Position numbers and translations under genes: made by a program. From Acetobacteraceae bacterium B3987 (GTDB taxonomy: Bacteria > Pseudomonadota > Alphaproteobacteria > Acetobacterales > Acetobacteraceae): DNA of 64,000 bases. Where the stretch lies: positions 1,047,066-1,111,065 of the forward strand of contig JAFNMF010000001.1 in assembly GCA_026537415.1 (NCBI GenBank), written 5' to 3'. The notes beneath the pieces were generated by a model. It was given only the letters and a program-made list of their open reading frames with translations, was not told the DNA's origin and did not search any database. Below are positions 17,984 to 28,039 of this stretch, one piece after another (position 1 is the first letter of the stretch; every line of letters begins with the position of its first letter).

Positions 17984-20953
17984 ATGTCTGAGCCTGTAGA
18001 AAAGACCGATACTGTTTTCCGTGAACAGCAGGAGCGTTACCGGGAGACGGTCTTCCTGCCTAAAACGTCCTTCCCCATGCGGGGTAACCTGCCCAAGCGG
18101 GAGCCGGACATGTTGGCCCGTTGGGCGGAGATGGGGCTGGACAGCCAGATAGCAGAAGCCGGGCGCAAGGCGGATTCCATCTTTACACTGCATGATGGCC
18201 CACCCTACGCCAACGGTCATATCCATATCGGCCACGCACTCAATAAGGTGATGAAGGACGTCATCAACCGTGCCCAACGCATGAATGGGGCGGAAGTGCG
18301 TTACATGCCGGGTTGGGACTGCCATGGCCTGCCGATTGAGTGGAAGGTCGAGGAAGAATATCGCAAGAAGGGCAAGGACAAGGACGCCGTGCCGGTTCTT
18401 CAGTTCCGTGCGGAATGTCGGGACTACGCCGCAAAATGGGTGGAAGCTCAGCGGGAGGATTTCAAACGTCTGGGGATTCAGGCGGAGTGGGATAATCGTT
18501 ATGTGACGATGGACTTCTCCTCTGAGGCGCAGATCGCCGAAGAAATCGGTAAGTTCCTGCTCAATGGCCGTCTCTATCGTGGGCTGCGGCCAGTGATGTG
18601 GAGTCCGGTTGAAAAGACTGCTCTGGCCGAGGCGGAAGTCGAATATCACGATATTACCTCAACGACCCTGTTCGTGGCCTTCCCTAATGTGAAGGACCCG
18701 ACAGAAGGGCAGCTTCTTGCTGGTGCATCAGCAGTGATCTGGACCACGACCCCGTGGACAATCCCTGTAAACCGTGCGCTCGCTGCTGGGCCGGAGATTA
18801 CCTATAACGTCATCCGTGTCACGGGCGTGGCTGAGGACAGTCTCGTACCGGTCGATGCAAAGCTCATCATTGCCGAAGACCGTCTGACGGACTTCCTGAC
18901 GGGGGCTGGCATCAGCGGGCATGAGGTGCTGCACACACTCCCCGGCAGTGCTCTGGAAGGTGCCGTGTTCGCCCATCCGCTGCGTGGCCGTGGGTTCGAT
19001 TATGACGTGCCGCTGCTGCTTGGTGAGTTTGTCACGACTGATGCCGGTACCGGTCTGGTCCATATGGCACCGGCTCATGGTCATGATGACTTCATGCTCT
19101 GCCGTGCCCACGGTGTGGAAGTGACGGAAGAGGTCTGTGACAATGGCACCTATGTTGAGTGGATGCCGGAACTGGGTGGCATCCATGTCTTCAAGGCGAC
19201 GCAGCCGGTTTGTGACCTGCTGACGCAGGTGCGGGAACAGGCCCAGCAGGAAAAGGCCCCGGCCCGTGGTCTGATGGCTCGGGCAGAGATTGTCCATTCT
19301 TACCCGCATTCATGGCGGTCCAAGAAGCCTGTGATTTTCCGGGCCACGCCACAGTGGTTCATTGCCATGGAACCTCGTGAAGGGGATGAAGGTGGTCCCG
19401 GTCTGCGTGAGCGCGCCCTGAAAGCTCTTGATGATATCAGCTTCGTTCCGGCTAGCTCCCGTCGCCGCCTGACAAGCATGATTGAGCAGCGGCCTGACTG
19501 GTGCATTTCCCGCCAGCGGTCATGGGGTGTGCCGATTGCCGTGTTCGTGGAGAAACGTACCGGTGAGGTCCTGCGGGATGCGGACGTTATGGCTCGCATC
19601 GTGCAGAGCTTCAAGGAGCGTGGGGCGGATGCGTGGTACGATACGGACCCCGCCGTTTATCTCGGTGAAGGTCGTAACCCGGAAGATTACGATCAGGTCT
19701 TCGATATTGTTGATGTCTGGTTCGAGAGTGGATGCAGCCATCGTTTCGTCCTGCATCAGGATGGCGTGAATTATCCGGCAGACCTGTATCTGGAAGGGTC
19801 CGATCAGCATCGTGGATGGTTCCAGTCTTCCCTGCTGGAGAGCGTGGGTGCGGAAGGTACGGCGTCTTACAAGGCGGTCGTGACCAATGGTTTTGTGCTG
19901 GATGGGCAGGGGCGCAAAATGTCCAAGTCCCTCGGCAACACCATTGTGCCTGATGACGTGACGAAGACATTGGGTGCGGACGTGCTGCGCCTGTGGGTTC
20001 TGAACTCCGATACCAATGAAGATTTGCGTATCAGTAAGGAGATCCTCAAGCAGCAGGGCGAGCTTTATCGCCGTGTGCGGAACACGTTGCGTTGGCTGCT
20101 CGGGGCGCTGGAAGGCTTTACGGATGCCGAAGCCCTGCCTTTGGGGTGGGATGACGTATCAGCCCCGGTGGATGTGGTGCTGGATAAGCTGGTTCCCGAT
20201 GAAGCCGCCCGTGCCCTACGCCATAAGGCAACGGTGAAGGCTCGCAAGGCCCTGCCGCTGCTGGAGCAGTATATCCTGCATCGTCTGTATGAGCTGTATC
20301 AGCGTGTGCAGGACGCTGTGCAGACCCATCAGTGGAACGGCGTCTATCCGCTCTTGCATAATTTCTGCAATAACGAGCTGTCAGCTTTCTATTTCGATAT
20401 CCGCAAGGATGTCATTTACTGCGACCCGGCGGACTCCCACACACGCCGTGCGGCCCGCACCGTGCTGGATGTGCTGCATCGTGCCCTGACGACATGGCTG
20501 GCCCCGGCTCTGGTCTTTACGGCAGAAGAATCATGGCAGGCTCGTTTTGGTGAAGAAGGCAGCGTGCATCTGGAACACTTCTTTGTGCCGGAAGAAGGCT
20601 GGTACGACCCTGAACTGGCAGAACGCTGGGAGAGCCTGCGTCAGACACGCCGCCGTGTGACCACGGCTCTGGAAGGGGCACGCCGTGAAGGCATGATCGG
20701 GTCTTCCCTGGAGGCGCAGGTCCATCTGCCGCTAACGGCTGAGGAGCAGGTTGTGTCCGAAGGGATCGACTGGGCGGAGCTTTGCCTTGCCTCCGAGGTT
20801 CATGTTCAGGAAGGGCAGGCCGAGGATGAGGTGAAGGTCAGCCGTGCGGATGGGCAGAAATGTGCCCGTTGCTGGCGCATCCTGCCGGATGTCGGGCAGA
20901 ATGAGGATCATAGCCATCTCTGCTTGCGTTGTTTTGATGCGGTAAGTGCATGA
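17984..20953 (+). CDS. ileS: isoleucine--tRNA ligase
   Basis: Class I aminoacyl-tRNA synthetase of 989 residues. HIGH motif at residues 81-84 (PPYANGHIHIGH), the editing domain in the region 200-400 with TTTPWTIP, and GRKMSKSLGN near 640-650. The C-terminal zinc finger is seen as CARCWR followed by CLRC around 960-985, which marks the bacterial-type enzyme with the zinc ribbon. Its stop overlaps the lspA start by four bases. Confidence 0.98.
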   Translation: MSEPVEKTDTVFREQQERYRETVFLPKTSFPMRGNLPKREPDMLARWAEMGLDSQIAEAGRKADSIFTLHDGPPYANGHIHIGHALNKVMKDVINRAQRMNGAEVRYMPGWDCHGLPIEWKVEEEYRKKGKDKDAVPVLQFRAECRDYAAKWVEAQREDFKRLGIQAEWDNRYVTMDFSSEAQIAEEIGKFLLNGRLYRGLRPVMWSPVEKTALAEAEVEYHDITSTTLFVAFPNVKDPTEGQLLAGASAVIWTTTPWTIPVNRALAAGPEITYNVIRVTGVAEDSLVPVDAKLIIAEDRLTDFLTGAGISGHEVLHTLPGSALEGAVFAHPLRGRGFDYDVPLLLGEFVTTDAGTGLVHMAPAHGHDDFMLCRAHGVEVTEEVCDNGTYVEWMPELGGIHVFKATQPVCDLLTQVREQAQQEKAPARGLMARAEIVHSYPHSWRSKKPVIFRATPQWFIAMEPREGDEGGPGLRERALKALDDISFVPASSRRRLTSMIEQRPDWCISRQRSWGVPIAVFVEKRTGEVLRDADVMARIVQSFKERGADAWYDTDPAVYLGEGRNPEDYDQVFDIVDVWFESGCSHRFVLHQDGVNYPADLYLEGSDQHRGWFQSSLLESVGAEGTASYKAVVTNGFVLDGQGRKMSKSLGNTIVPDDVTKTLGADVLRLWVLNSDTNEDLRISKEILKQQGELYRRVRNTLRWLLGALEGFTDAEALPLGWDDVSAPVDVVLDKLVPDEAARALRHKATVKARKALPLLEQYILHRLYELYQRVQDAVQTHQWNGVYPLLHNFCNNELSAFYFDIRKDVIYCDPADSHTRRAARTVLDVLHRALTTWLAPALVFTAEESWQARFGEEGSVHLEHFFVPEEGWYDPELAERWESLRQTRRRVTTALEGARREGMIGSSLEAQVHLPLTAEEQVVSEGIDWAELCLASEVHVQEGQAEDEVKVSRADGQKCARCWRILPDVGQNEDHSHLCLRCFDAVSA

Positions 20954-21486
20954 AGCAGACTGGGACTGGAAGTACGGAGGGTGGTGTATCCCCATCCGCC
21001 GTACCCTCTTCGCCACGGTGGCGGCTTGTCGGATTGATAACGGCCTTGGTCGTTCTGGTGGTGGATCAGGCGAGTAAGGCGTGGATTCTTTACTGGCTGA
21101 ACCTGCCAGCACGGGGCAGTGTGGCTGTGCTGCCCGGTCTTAACTTCACGATGGTGTGGAACCATGCCGTGACGTTTGGCATGTTTGGTGGGCATGGGCG
21201 GTGGTTGTTCATCATCATTTCCACGCTAGCGGTGCTGGGGTTGCTGGTTGTTTTGCTGCGGTCTCGCCGTCGGCTGGTCAGTCTGGCCTGTGGGGGGATT
21301 ATTGGCGGGGCCATTGGCAATGTGATCGACCGTCTCCAGTACAAGGCTGTGGTGGATTTCCTGCATCTTCATGTTGGGGGTTGGTCCTGGTACGTTTTTA
21401 ATATCGCCGATTCTGCCATTGTCTGTGGTGTTGGGTTATGGCTGCTGGACTCCTTTTTGGTGGAGCGGCGTAGCCAACATGGATAA
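20950..21486 (+). CDS. lspA: lipoprotein signal peptidase (signal peptidase II)
   Basis: Inner membrane aspartic protease that removes signal peptides from diacylglyceryl-modified prolipoproteins. 178 residues with four predicted membrane segments. The catalytic Asp residues lie in GNVIDRL (about 118-124) and in YVFNIADSAI (about 146-155). The ATGA overlap with ileS indicates translational coupling. The next gene encodes a lipoprotein, one of several substrates in this window. Confidence 0.96.
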   Translation: MKQTGTGSTEGGVSPSAVPSSPRWRLVGLITALVVLVVDQASKAWILYWLNLPARGSVAVLPGLNFTMVWNHAVTFGMFGGHGRWLFIIISTLAVLGLLVVLLRSRRRLVSLACGGIIGGAIGNVIDRLQYKAVVDFLHLHVGGWSWYVFNIADSAIVCGVGLWLLDSFLVERRSQHG

Positions 21487-21565
21487 AGCGACAAGCAGCT
21501 TGCCCATTGCAAGCAGGCTCTATAGGATTGGGCATCCTTTTGTCTGTGCAATGCGGGAACCAGTC

Positions 21566-22102
21566 ATGCGGCTTTTTGCTCCTTCAGTTATACGTCATGG
21601 AGTCCGGTTAGGTGCTCTTGCCACGTTTGGGCTGGCGTTGGCTGGGTGCTCCGGCAGTGATGTGGCTCGTGGCTTCGGTCTTCAGCGTAGCCTGCCGGAT
21701 GAGTACACCGTGACGACCCGTGCGCCGCTTTCCATGCCGCCATCCGAGAAGCTGGCTCTCCCCGGTGCTGCTAATGCGAACCGTCCGGATGAAAGCCCCC
21801 GTATGCAGGCGTTAGAAACGCTGGACCCGGATGTTGCTCTGCACCCCAATGAAGGGACGGATAGCAGCGGCCAGCAGGCACTTGTTCAGAATGCTACGTC
21901 TGCCGCTCACGGGCCGGAAAATGCCGAGCTTGGCGATGCTGATGCCGGTTTTGTGGATAGTTTGCTGTTCTGGCGTGGTGGCCGGGCTGGTAACGTCGTG
22001 GACGGTGAGGCGGAGAACCGCCGCATTCAGAAGAATGAAGCTCTTGGGCAGAACTTCACCGAAGGGGCTACGCCGACCTTGCGGAAGGGTGGCAGTAAGT
22101 AA
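21566..22102 (+). CDS. DUF3035 (BamF-like) outer membrane lipoprotein
   Basis: Lipoprotein of about 178 residues with signal GALATFGLALAGC. The mature N-terminus GFGLQRSLPDEYTVTTRAPL followed by SMPPSEKLALP matches the DUF3035 family, whose Caulobacter member is a part of the BAM beta-barrel assembly complex. The frame is open upstream into lspA, so the start is uncertain: ATG at 21479, 21551 or 21566. I chose 21566 because CGGGAA precedes it and it gives a normal signal peptide. The order ribF-ileS-lspA-DUF3035 is common in alphaproteobacteria. Confidence 0.82.
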   Translation: MRLFAPSVIRHGVRLGALATFGLALAGCSGSDVARGFGLQRSLPDEYTVTTRAPLSMPPSEKLALPGAANANRPDESPRMQALETLDPDVALHPNEGTDSSGQQALVQNATSAAHGPENAELGDADAGFVDSLLFWRGGRAGNVVDGEAENRRIQKNEALGQNFTEGATPTLRKGGSK

Positions 22103-22163
22103 GGGGCGGCTTACGTCCCTGTCCTCCGGTCCGGTTCTGCGTTGCCCTGTCTGAGGAGGAGCC

Positions 22164-24074
22164 GTGGTGCGGCCTGTCATCCGTCGTCTTTCCAGTCATG
22201 TTGTGGACCTCATCGCAGCTGGTGAGGTCGTGGAGCGGCCCGCTGCTGCTCTCAAGGAGCTAGTGGAAAATGCTCTGGATGCTGGAGCAACACGGCTAGA
22301 GGTCATTCTTCGGGGTGGTGGCTGCGAGCTGATTGAGGTCAGCGATAATGGCCGGGGGATGGAGGTCGAAGAGCTGCCCTTGGCGGTAGAACGTCATTGT
22401 ACGTCCAAACTACCCAATGATGATCTAACAGCTATCAAGACGTTAGGATTTCGGGGCGAGGCCCTGCCGTCCATTGGGGCCAGTGCCCGTCTTTTCCTGA
22501 CATCACGAACAGAGACAGCGGACACGGCGTGGGAACTTTCCGTGCAGGGTGGCGTTGTTGAGGGACCGGTGCCGTCTGCCGGGGCGGTGGGGACCCGTGT
22601 TGTGGTGCGGGACCTGTTTTTTGCCACACCGGCCCGCCGAAAATTTCTGAAGACGGCCCGAGTAGAGGGCAATCATGCCGAGGCCGTCATGCGGCGTGTG
22701 GCGTTAAGTGCCCCCGAGTGCGCCATTACGTTCATTATGGATGGGCGGGAGATTTTTAGCTTTCCGCCGCAGGATATTCGCAGCCGGGTTGCTAGCGTGC
22801 TGGGCGTGCCGGAAGATGGCCTCTTGGCGGTGGATGAGCAGCGAGGGGCCATGCGGCTGAGCGGCTATATCTGCGGGCCGGGCGAAACCCGCCGGACGGG
22901 TAACGGGCAATTCATGCTGGTCAATCATCGCCCCGTGATGGACCCTATTCTGCGAACCGCCATACGGGTGGCTTATCGTCCTGTGATTGAGAAAGGGCGG
23001 TTCCCTGTTCTTCTGTTGCATCTTCAGCTTCCGCTGGATCGGGTGGATGTGAATGTTCACCCGGCCAAGACGGAGCTGCGTTTTGCTGATGAGGCTGAAG
23101 TGCGGGCCTTCGTTATTGGGGCGGTAGGGCGTGCCTTGGCTCGGAGTGCTGGTGAAGGCGGTGGCATACAGGCGGACCTTGGCATTATTGGCCGTCGTGC
23201 CTCTTCCATTGGGCAGAGGGTGCCGGGGTCTTCCTATTCCTACGACCATACGGGGGCTACCCGAACACCGCCGGTTGATTTCGGGTTTGGGACATCTATC
23301 CGGCGGTTTTCGTCTCCACCTGTAGGGGAGCAGCCTCCCTCCGTGCGGGAACAGACGCCTATTTCCAGTCTGGATGAAGGGCAACGCCGCTACGCTGCGA
23401 CTGCGGGCTGGGACAGTGAAACGGGTGAGTGCAGGGAGGCTCCGCCTTCTCTTGTGGTGGAGGCTCAGCCGGTACATCCTCTTGGTGTACCGATTGGGCA
23501 GATTCATGCCACGTATATCCTGTCCATAGCCCCGGATGGTGATTTGATCCTGACAGATCAGCATGCCGCTCATGAACGTTTGACACATGAGCGTTTACGT
23601 GCCCGTTTTGCCGAGGGGGTCGTAAAGGCGCAGGCTTTGTTAATGCCGGAAGTAGTGGACCTACCGCATGGGGCTGCTGAGGCCCTGACACATTGTGCGG
23701 AAGAGCTGGCCCGTTTTGGTCTGGAGATCGAACCATTTGGCATCGGCAGTATTCTGGTTCGTAGCCTGCCTGCCCCTTTGAGTGGCAGTGATGTGGCCGG
23801 TCTTCTGCGTGATGTGGCGGAGGAGCTTGTCCAGATGCCTGACCTACCTGCCCGGCAGACGGACAGTCTGGACGGACGGTTTGAGGCCATCATGGCCCGC
23901 ATGGCCTGTCATGGGAGCATCCGGGCCGGACGACTTCTCAAGCAGGAGGAAATGGAGGCTCTTTTGCGGGGAATGGAGCAGCATCCCCGGGCCAATACCT
24001 GCCCTCATGGTCGCCCAACATGGTTGAAGTTGGATAAGGATGGACTGGAAAAGCTTTTTGGAAGAACCAAGTAA
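22164..24074 (+). CDS. mutL: DNA mismatch repair protein MutL (endonuclease type)
   Basis: Coordinates mismatch repair downstream of MutS. 636 residues, starting with GTG after GAGGAGGAG. The GHKL ATPase domain is clear: ELVENALDAG near residue 30, DNGRGM and GFRGEAL. The C-terminal domain carries DQHAAHERLTHE near residues 465-476, the DQHA(x)2E(x)4E metal site of nicking MutL proteins, so this one should cut DNA itself, as expected where MutH is absent. A hairpin terminator follows. Confidence 0.96.
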   Translation: MVRPVIRRLSSHVVDLIAAGEVVERPAAALKELVENALDAGATRLEVILRGGGCELIEVSDNGRGMEVEELPLAVERHCTSKLPNDDLTAIKTLGFRGEALPSIGASARLFLTSRTETADTAWELSVQGGVVEGPVPSAGAVGTRVVVRDLFFATPARRKFLKTARVEGNHAEAVMRRVALSAPECAITFIMDGREIFSFPPQDIRSRVASVLGVPEDGLLAVDEQRGAMRLSGYICGPGETRRTGNGQFMLVNHRPVMDPILRTAIRVAYRPVIEKGRFPVLLLHLQLPLDRVDVNVHPAKTELRFADEAEVRAFVIGAVGRALARSAGEGGGIQADLGIIGRRASSIGQRVPGSSYSYDHTGATRTPPVDFGFGTSIRRFSSPPVGEQPPSVREQTPISSLDEGQRRYAATAGWDSETGECREAPPSLVVEAQPVHPLGVPIGQIHATYILSIAPDGDLILTDQHAAHERLTHERLRARFAEGVVKAQALLMPEVVDLPHGAAEALTHCAEELARFGLEIEPFGIGSILVRSLPAPLSGSDVAGLLRDVAEELVQMPDLPARQTDSLDGRFEAIMARMACHGSIRAGRLLKQEEMEALLRGMEQHPRANTCPHGRPTWLKLDKDGLEKLFGRTK

Positions 24075-24116
24075 CGCTTGGCTTCAGAAGGTTTTTTCAC
24101 ATTTGTTTGACGAGAG

Positions 24117-24153
24117 GACAGGCCGCTATGCAGGGTCTGTCTATGGTTTTTTT
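24117..24153 (+). terminator. intrinsic terminator after mutL
   Basis: GACAGGCC pairs with GGTCTGTC (one G-T pair) around a 9-base loop, followed after five bases by seven T's. It lies about 45 bases past the mutL stop and upstream of dld. Confidence 0.65.
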
Positions 24154-24247
24154 GGTATCGGTAGAGGTAGTATCCTCCCTTATTTCATGGATATGACCTT
24201 TTCTTTGCGGAGTTGATCGGGAAGAAAACGGTCCGAAAGAGGATGGA

Positions 24248-25963
24248 ATGGCCGATATTGTTGCTGAGCTGAAGTCTGTTGTTGGTACTGGAAATGTTCT
24301 GACGTCAGAGAGTGCGACCTACGGGTACCGTAAAGGGTTCCGTTTCGGTGATGGCAAAGTGGAGGCCGTTGTCATCCCCAGCTCTTTGGTGGAGCTGTGG
24401 CGTGTAGCAAAGCTGGCAGTAGAAGCGGGGCGCATCATTCTTATGCAGGCCTCCAATACTGGGCTGACGGGTGGCTCCACCCCCGATGGTAACGATTATG
24501 ACAGGCCAATCATTCTCATCAGCACACGCAAGCTGAAAGGGATTCAGCTTCTGGGCGAGGGTAAACAGGTTGTCTGCCTGCCGGGGGCAGATCTGTATGA
24601 GCTGGAGCAGATATTGGCTCCGTTGGGGAGGGAGCCGCATTCCGTCATTGGTTCATCTTGTATCGGGGCCTCTGTCCTTGGCGGGGTGAGTAATAACTCT
24701 GGTGGGGCCTTGGTGCAGCGTGGCCCGGCTTATACGGAAATGGCTCTTTATGGGCAGGTAGACGCCGAAGGTAGGTTGCATCTGGTCAATCATCTGGGAA
24801 TCCGTTTTCAGAATGAAGAGGTGGCTGAATCGGTACTGGATGCGCTGGAACATGGTCGTTACAGCCCGGATGATGTGGATTGGTCGGGCAAGCAGAAGGC
24901 TCATGATGATGATTACGTCAACCGTATCCGTCAGGTCGATGAGGCTTCGCCGGGGCGGTATAATGCTGATCCGGGCCGTCTATTCGAAGCTTCCGGTAAT
25001 GCGGGTAAGCTGATTGTCTTCGCTGTGCGGCTGGATACCTTCCCGGCGGCGCAGGATACAGCCGTTTTCTATATTGGCAGCAACAAGACGGATACGCTGG
25101 AGAAAGTCCGTCGCCATCTGCTGACAGCGTTTGAAGAATTGCCGATTGCCGGTGAATATATGCACCGGGATGCCTTTGCCATTGCGGATAAATATGGCCG
25201 GGATACGGTAGCGTTGATCCGCTTCTTGGGAACGAAGCATCTGCCCCTCATGTTCCGTATGAAAGCATGGGTTGATTCGTTTGCTCAGCGCATTTCATGG
25301 TTGCCGGATGGCCTGAGTGACTTGGTCATGCAGTTCGGTAGTCGGTTTCTGTCTTCGCAGGTTCCTGCTCGGATGATGGATTACCATAGGAAATACGATC
25401 ATCATCTCATGCTGCGTGTTTCTGGCACTCTGGCCCAGCAGGTCCGCCCGTGGCTGAAGAGCTTTTTTGCAGATGATCTGGCCGAGGAGGGGGCATTCTT
25501 TGAATGTACAACACAGGAAGGCACGTTAGCCTTTCTGCATCGCTTTGCCATGGCAGGGGCTGCCAACCGGTATGTTGCCGTTCATGGCAAGCGTACTGGC
25601 GGGATGATGGCACTGGATGTTGCCCTACGCCGGAATGATTGGGAATGGTTGGAGCGTTTGCCGCCAGAGGTGGATGATCAGCTGGTGTTGAAGCTCTATT
25701 ACGGGCATTTCCTCTGCCATGTCATGCATCAGGATTATGTTGTGAAACCCGGTGTGGACCCTATGGATGTCGAGCAGCGGTTCATGTGGCCGATATTGGA
25801 TAAACGGGGTGCTCGTTACCCCGCCGAGCATAATGTAGGTCATCTCTATCATGCCCCGCAGAGCATGGCCGACCATTACCGGTCCCTCGACCCTTGTAAC
25901 TGTCTGAATCCCGGTGTTGGACGTCAGACAAAAAAGAAGAACTGGGTCGCTGAGAGCGTTTGA
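24248..25963 (+). CDS. dld: quinone-dependent D-lactate dehydrogenase
   Basis: Peripheral membrane flavoenzyme that oxidises D-lactate to pyruvate and reduces quinone. At 571 residues it matches the length of E. coli Dld. The FAD-binding PCMH domain shows MQASNTGLTGGSTP, GADLYELEQIL and VIGSSCIGASVLGGVSNNSGG. The C-terminal membrane-binding domain has the usual Arg/Lys- and Trp-rich helices. The ATG follows AAAGAGGATGG. It stands alone between two terminator-like hairpins. Confidence 0.95.
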   Translation: MADIVAELKSVVGTGNVLTSESATYGYRKGFRFGDGKVEAVVIPSSLVELWRVAKLAVEAGRIILMQASNTGLTGGSTPDGNDYDRPIILISTRKLKGIQLLGEGKQVVCLPGADLYELEQILAPLGREPHSVIGSSCIGASVLGGVSNNSGGALVQRGPAYTEMALYGQVDAEGRLHLVNHLGIRFQNEEVAESVLDALEHGRYSPDDVDWSGKQKAHDDDYVNRIRQVDEASPGRYNADPGRLFEASGNAGKLIVFAVRLDTFPAAQDTAVFYIGSNKTDTLEKVRRHLLTAFEELPIAGEYMHRDAFAIADKYGRDTVALIRFLGTKHLPLMFRMKAWVDSFAQRISWLPDGLSDLVMQFGSRFLSSQVPARMMDYHRKYDHHLMLRVSGTLAQQVRPWLKSFFADDLAEEGAFFECTTQEGTLAFLHRFAMAGAANRYVAVHGKRTGGMMALDVALRRNDWEWLERLPPEVDDQLVLKLYYGHFLCHVMHQDYVVKPGVDPMDVEQRFMWPILDKRGARYPAEHNVGHLYHAPQSMADHYRSLDPCNCLNPGVGRQTKKKNWVAESV

Positions 25964-25972
25964 AGCCAGCTC

Positions 25973-26003
25973 GGCAGGGCTTTTTCCCGTAAAGGGCCCT
26001 GCC
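25973..26003. terminator. hairpin between convergent dld and DUF1643 genes
   Basis: GGCAGGGC and GCCCTGCC form a perfect 8-bp stem around a 15-base loop starting TTTTT. There is no T-run after the stem on the plus strand. Its position between two convergent stop codons suggests transcription end control. Confidence 0.45.
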
Positions 26004-26010
26004 TGCGTGG

Positions 26011-26568
26011 TTAGAAATCGTCTTCTGTCAGTGGAACAGGCGTCAGGCTCGCAGGGAGATAGAGGGGATGTTCGGGGCGGTGGCCCTTACGGCTCAGCCG
26101 TAGGGCTGTGACCTTGTGACCGGCTCTGAGCAGCAGTCTGGCGATTTTCGGGCCACGGTAGCGTAGTTCTTTTGCTTGTGGGGTACCATAGGCCAGCACG
26201 ATGAGATCGGCCTGCTCGGCCATTTCCAGCAGGTAATGGTCTGTTTCTGGGCCGACAGGGTCGGGAACTTCCAGCAGGCGTTTCTGATCTGTACAGCGAT
26301 AGGCAAAGCTGTTGCCGACAAACATGCCTCCATAGCCCCATTGCCGACTGTAACGCTGGCATTTGGCCACGGAGCGGTCATCGCCATATTCCGTGGCGAC
26401 AGAAGGATTCATCATGATCCACATGATGAAGGGTTTTGTCTCATCCCATGATCGCCTGAGCGTATAGCGGTAGCAATCGCCGGGTCCGGCATAGAGGGCC
26501 GTGCTGGTGACGTCATCAGCCAGACGCAGCGGTTTCGCCGTGCCGACATGGTGTGGTGCGTGCGGCAT
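26011..26568 (-). CDS. DUF1643 domain protein
   Basis: 185-residue cytoplasmic protein of the DUF1643 family, recognised by the central block FIMWIMMNPSVATEYGDDRSV followed by CQRYSRQWGYGGMFVGNSFAYR. The function is unknown; members occur near phage or plasmid genes in some genomes, but nothing mobile is visible here. It lies 19 bases after the lytic transglycosylase gene on the same strand and is probably cotranscribed with it. Confidence 0.82.
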   Translation of the reverse strand: MPHAPHHVGTAKPLRLADDVTSTALYAGPGDCYRYTLRRSWDETKPFIMWIMMNPSVATEYGDDRSVAKCQRYSRQWGYGGMFVGNSFAYRCTDQKRLLEVPDPVGPETDHYLLEMAEQADLIVLAYGTPQAKELRYRGPKIARLLLRAGHKVTALRLSRKGHRPEHPLYLPASLTPVPLTEDDF

Positions 26569-26587
26569 TGCCTCGTCCTTTGGCTGT

Positions 26588-27793
26588 TTAGGGAGCGTTG
26601 GGAGGGATGGTGAGGCAGTCGATCGTACTGTGTAGGCGTTTGCACGCTCCGGTGGCTTGGCTATGTGTCAGATTGATCAGACGGGCTCGGTAAAGTGTGC
26701 CCCTGACTGTATGGACAGGCATGACCAGCACGGACGCATTACCCGCAATAGGGGTGATGCGGGGCCGTAGCTGTGTGGCGACCATGAGAGCCTGTTTCTC
26801 GCCGCCATAACTACCTAACTGGATGGCCCAGTCGTGCGTTGATTCGGCTAGCATATCCGTAGCTCCCCTCCGGCTGGCTGGGGCATCTGCCAAAGGAATG
26901 GACCGGATGCGTAGTGTGTTTCTTTGCTCTTCGGGTGGAAAGGAGCGTGGTGGAGTAGAGGGTTGGATACGGGGCCGGGTGGTGGGTGTAGCAGACCGTG
27001 CTTGAGTGCCAGAGTATCCCCGAGCAGCCCATGCCGCCCGGATATCCTGTGTCTCGGCTGTTTGTGCAACCGACTCGGTTGGGGTGTCGTTGTCTTCATC
27101 CAGAGGAGAGGCAGCGTCAATGTGGCGGGAGGTCTGCGCTGTCCTGTCGTGGCGGGCTACGATGAGGTCATTGCGGGAGCGTTGACGTGGCCATATTCCC
27201 ATGATTTTGGGGGCAATGGCGGCAACATAATTGCGTGTTTCTCGTGGGAGGGCTCTGTTCTGGCGGAGATAATGGTCCAGACTGCCGGGGCCATAATTGT
27301 AGGCGGCGAGAAAGCCGGGGGAACCGTATATTTCATACATCTGGCGGATATAGGCTGTCCCGGCAAGGATGTTGTCGTGCGGGTCGTAGGGATCCGGGCC
27401 GAGGTTATATTGGGTGCGTAGGTCATCATAGGCGGGTGGCATGACTTGCATCAGCCCCATGGCACCCGGCGTAGAGGTAATGAAGTTGCCGTAACGGTCG
27501 TACAGATGTCCGCCTGATTCCTGATGCATCACGGCCCTGATCCATTCTGTTGGAACGTCAAAGCGGTTTGAAGCCTCATCAATATAGGGGCCCCAAGGGT
27601 CATCAGGAGGTCCGGGTGGGGTATAGTGGGACCGGGCATGAGCCTGATAGTCTGCTTGCTCTTCCAGCACGGGCATGGTCGGGCCATTGCTGCCATTCTG
27701 TGTGGCACAGGCTGCCAGCACAGCAGGTAAAAGTAAGGCAAAACAGAGGCGGACCATGCGCAGGGGAGAGGAATATGGGGCAGTGCGTATCAT
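26588..27793 (-). CDS. lytic transglycosylase (SLT) with C-terminal SPOR domain
   Basis: Predicted outer membrane lipoprotein that cleaves glycan strands in peptidoglycan. Start at 27793 is chosen because CAGGAAG precedes it; the frame opens earlier at 27820. A signal with lipobox VLAAC is at about residues 15-30. The SLT domain shows the catalytic Glu in MHQESGG (about 88), GAMGLMQVMPPAY and AAYNYGPGSL. A Pro/Thr-rich linker follows, and the C-terminal 75 residues (DWAIQLGSYGGEKQA onward) form a SPOR domain that binds denuded glycan at division septa. A divergent small gene lies upstream. Confidence 0.9.
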   Translation of the reverse strand: MIRTAPYSSPLRMVRLCFALLLPAVLAACATQNGSNGPTMPVLEEQADYQAHARSHYTPPGPPDDPWGPYIDEASNRFDVPTEWIRAVMHQESGGHLYDRYGNFITSTPGAMGLMQVMPPAYDDLRTQYNLGPDPYDPHDNILAGTAYIRQMYEIYGSPGFLAAYNYGPGSLDHYLRQNRALPRETRNYVAAIAPKIMGIWPRQRSRNDLIVARHDRTAQTSRHIDAASPLDEDNDTPTESVAQTAETQDIRAAWAARGYSGTQARSATPTTRPRIQPSTPPRSFPPEEQRNTLRIRSIPLADAPASRRGATDMLAESTHDWAIQLGSYGGEKQALMVATQLRPRITPIAGNASVLVMPVHTVRGTLYRARLINLTHSQATGACKRLHSTIDCLTIPPNAP

Positions 27794-28039
27794 GAGGGCT
27801 TCCTGAACGGGAACATGCACAAAACCTATTTTTCTATCACGGGAGTGATGGGAAGCAGAGAGATGTTCGATTTTTATAAGTAAAGATCACGTTATAAAAG
27901 AGGCTTAATAGCGAAGCAGGGGATTGAAAAAGAGGGGGCAACCGGCTTAGTGTGGCGCTGATTATGTTGCGGTAATGGTAGTAGTGCTGCCTGTTGTGAC
28001 TGGTCGATGGTTGCATGATGGGAATTGAGGTACGAGAGC

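Noticed and set aside
22704-23588. 294-codon open frame antisense to mutL
   Set aside because: Shadow of mutL; no ribosome site or recognisable fold.
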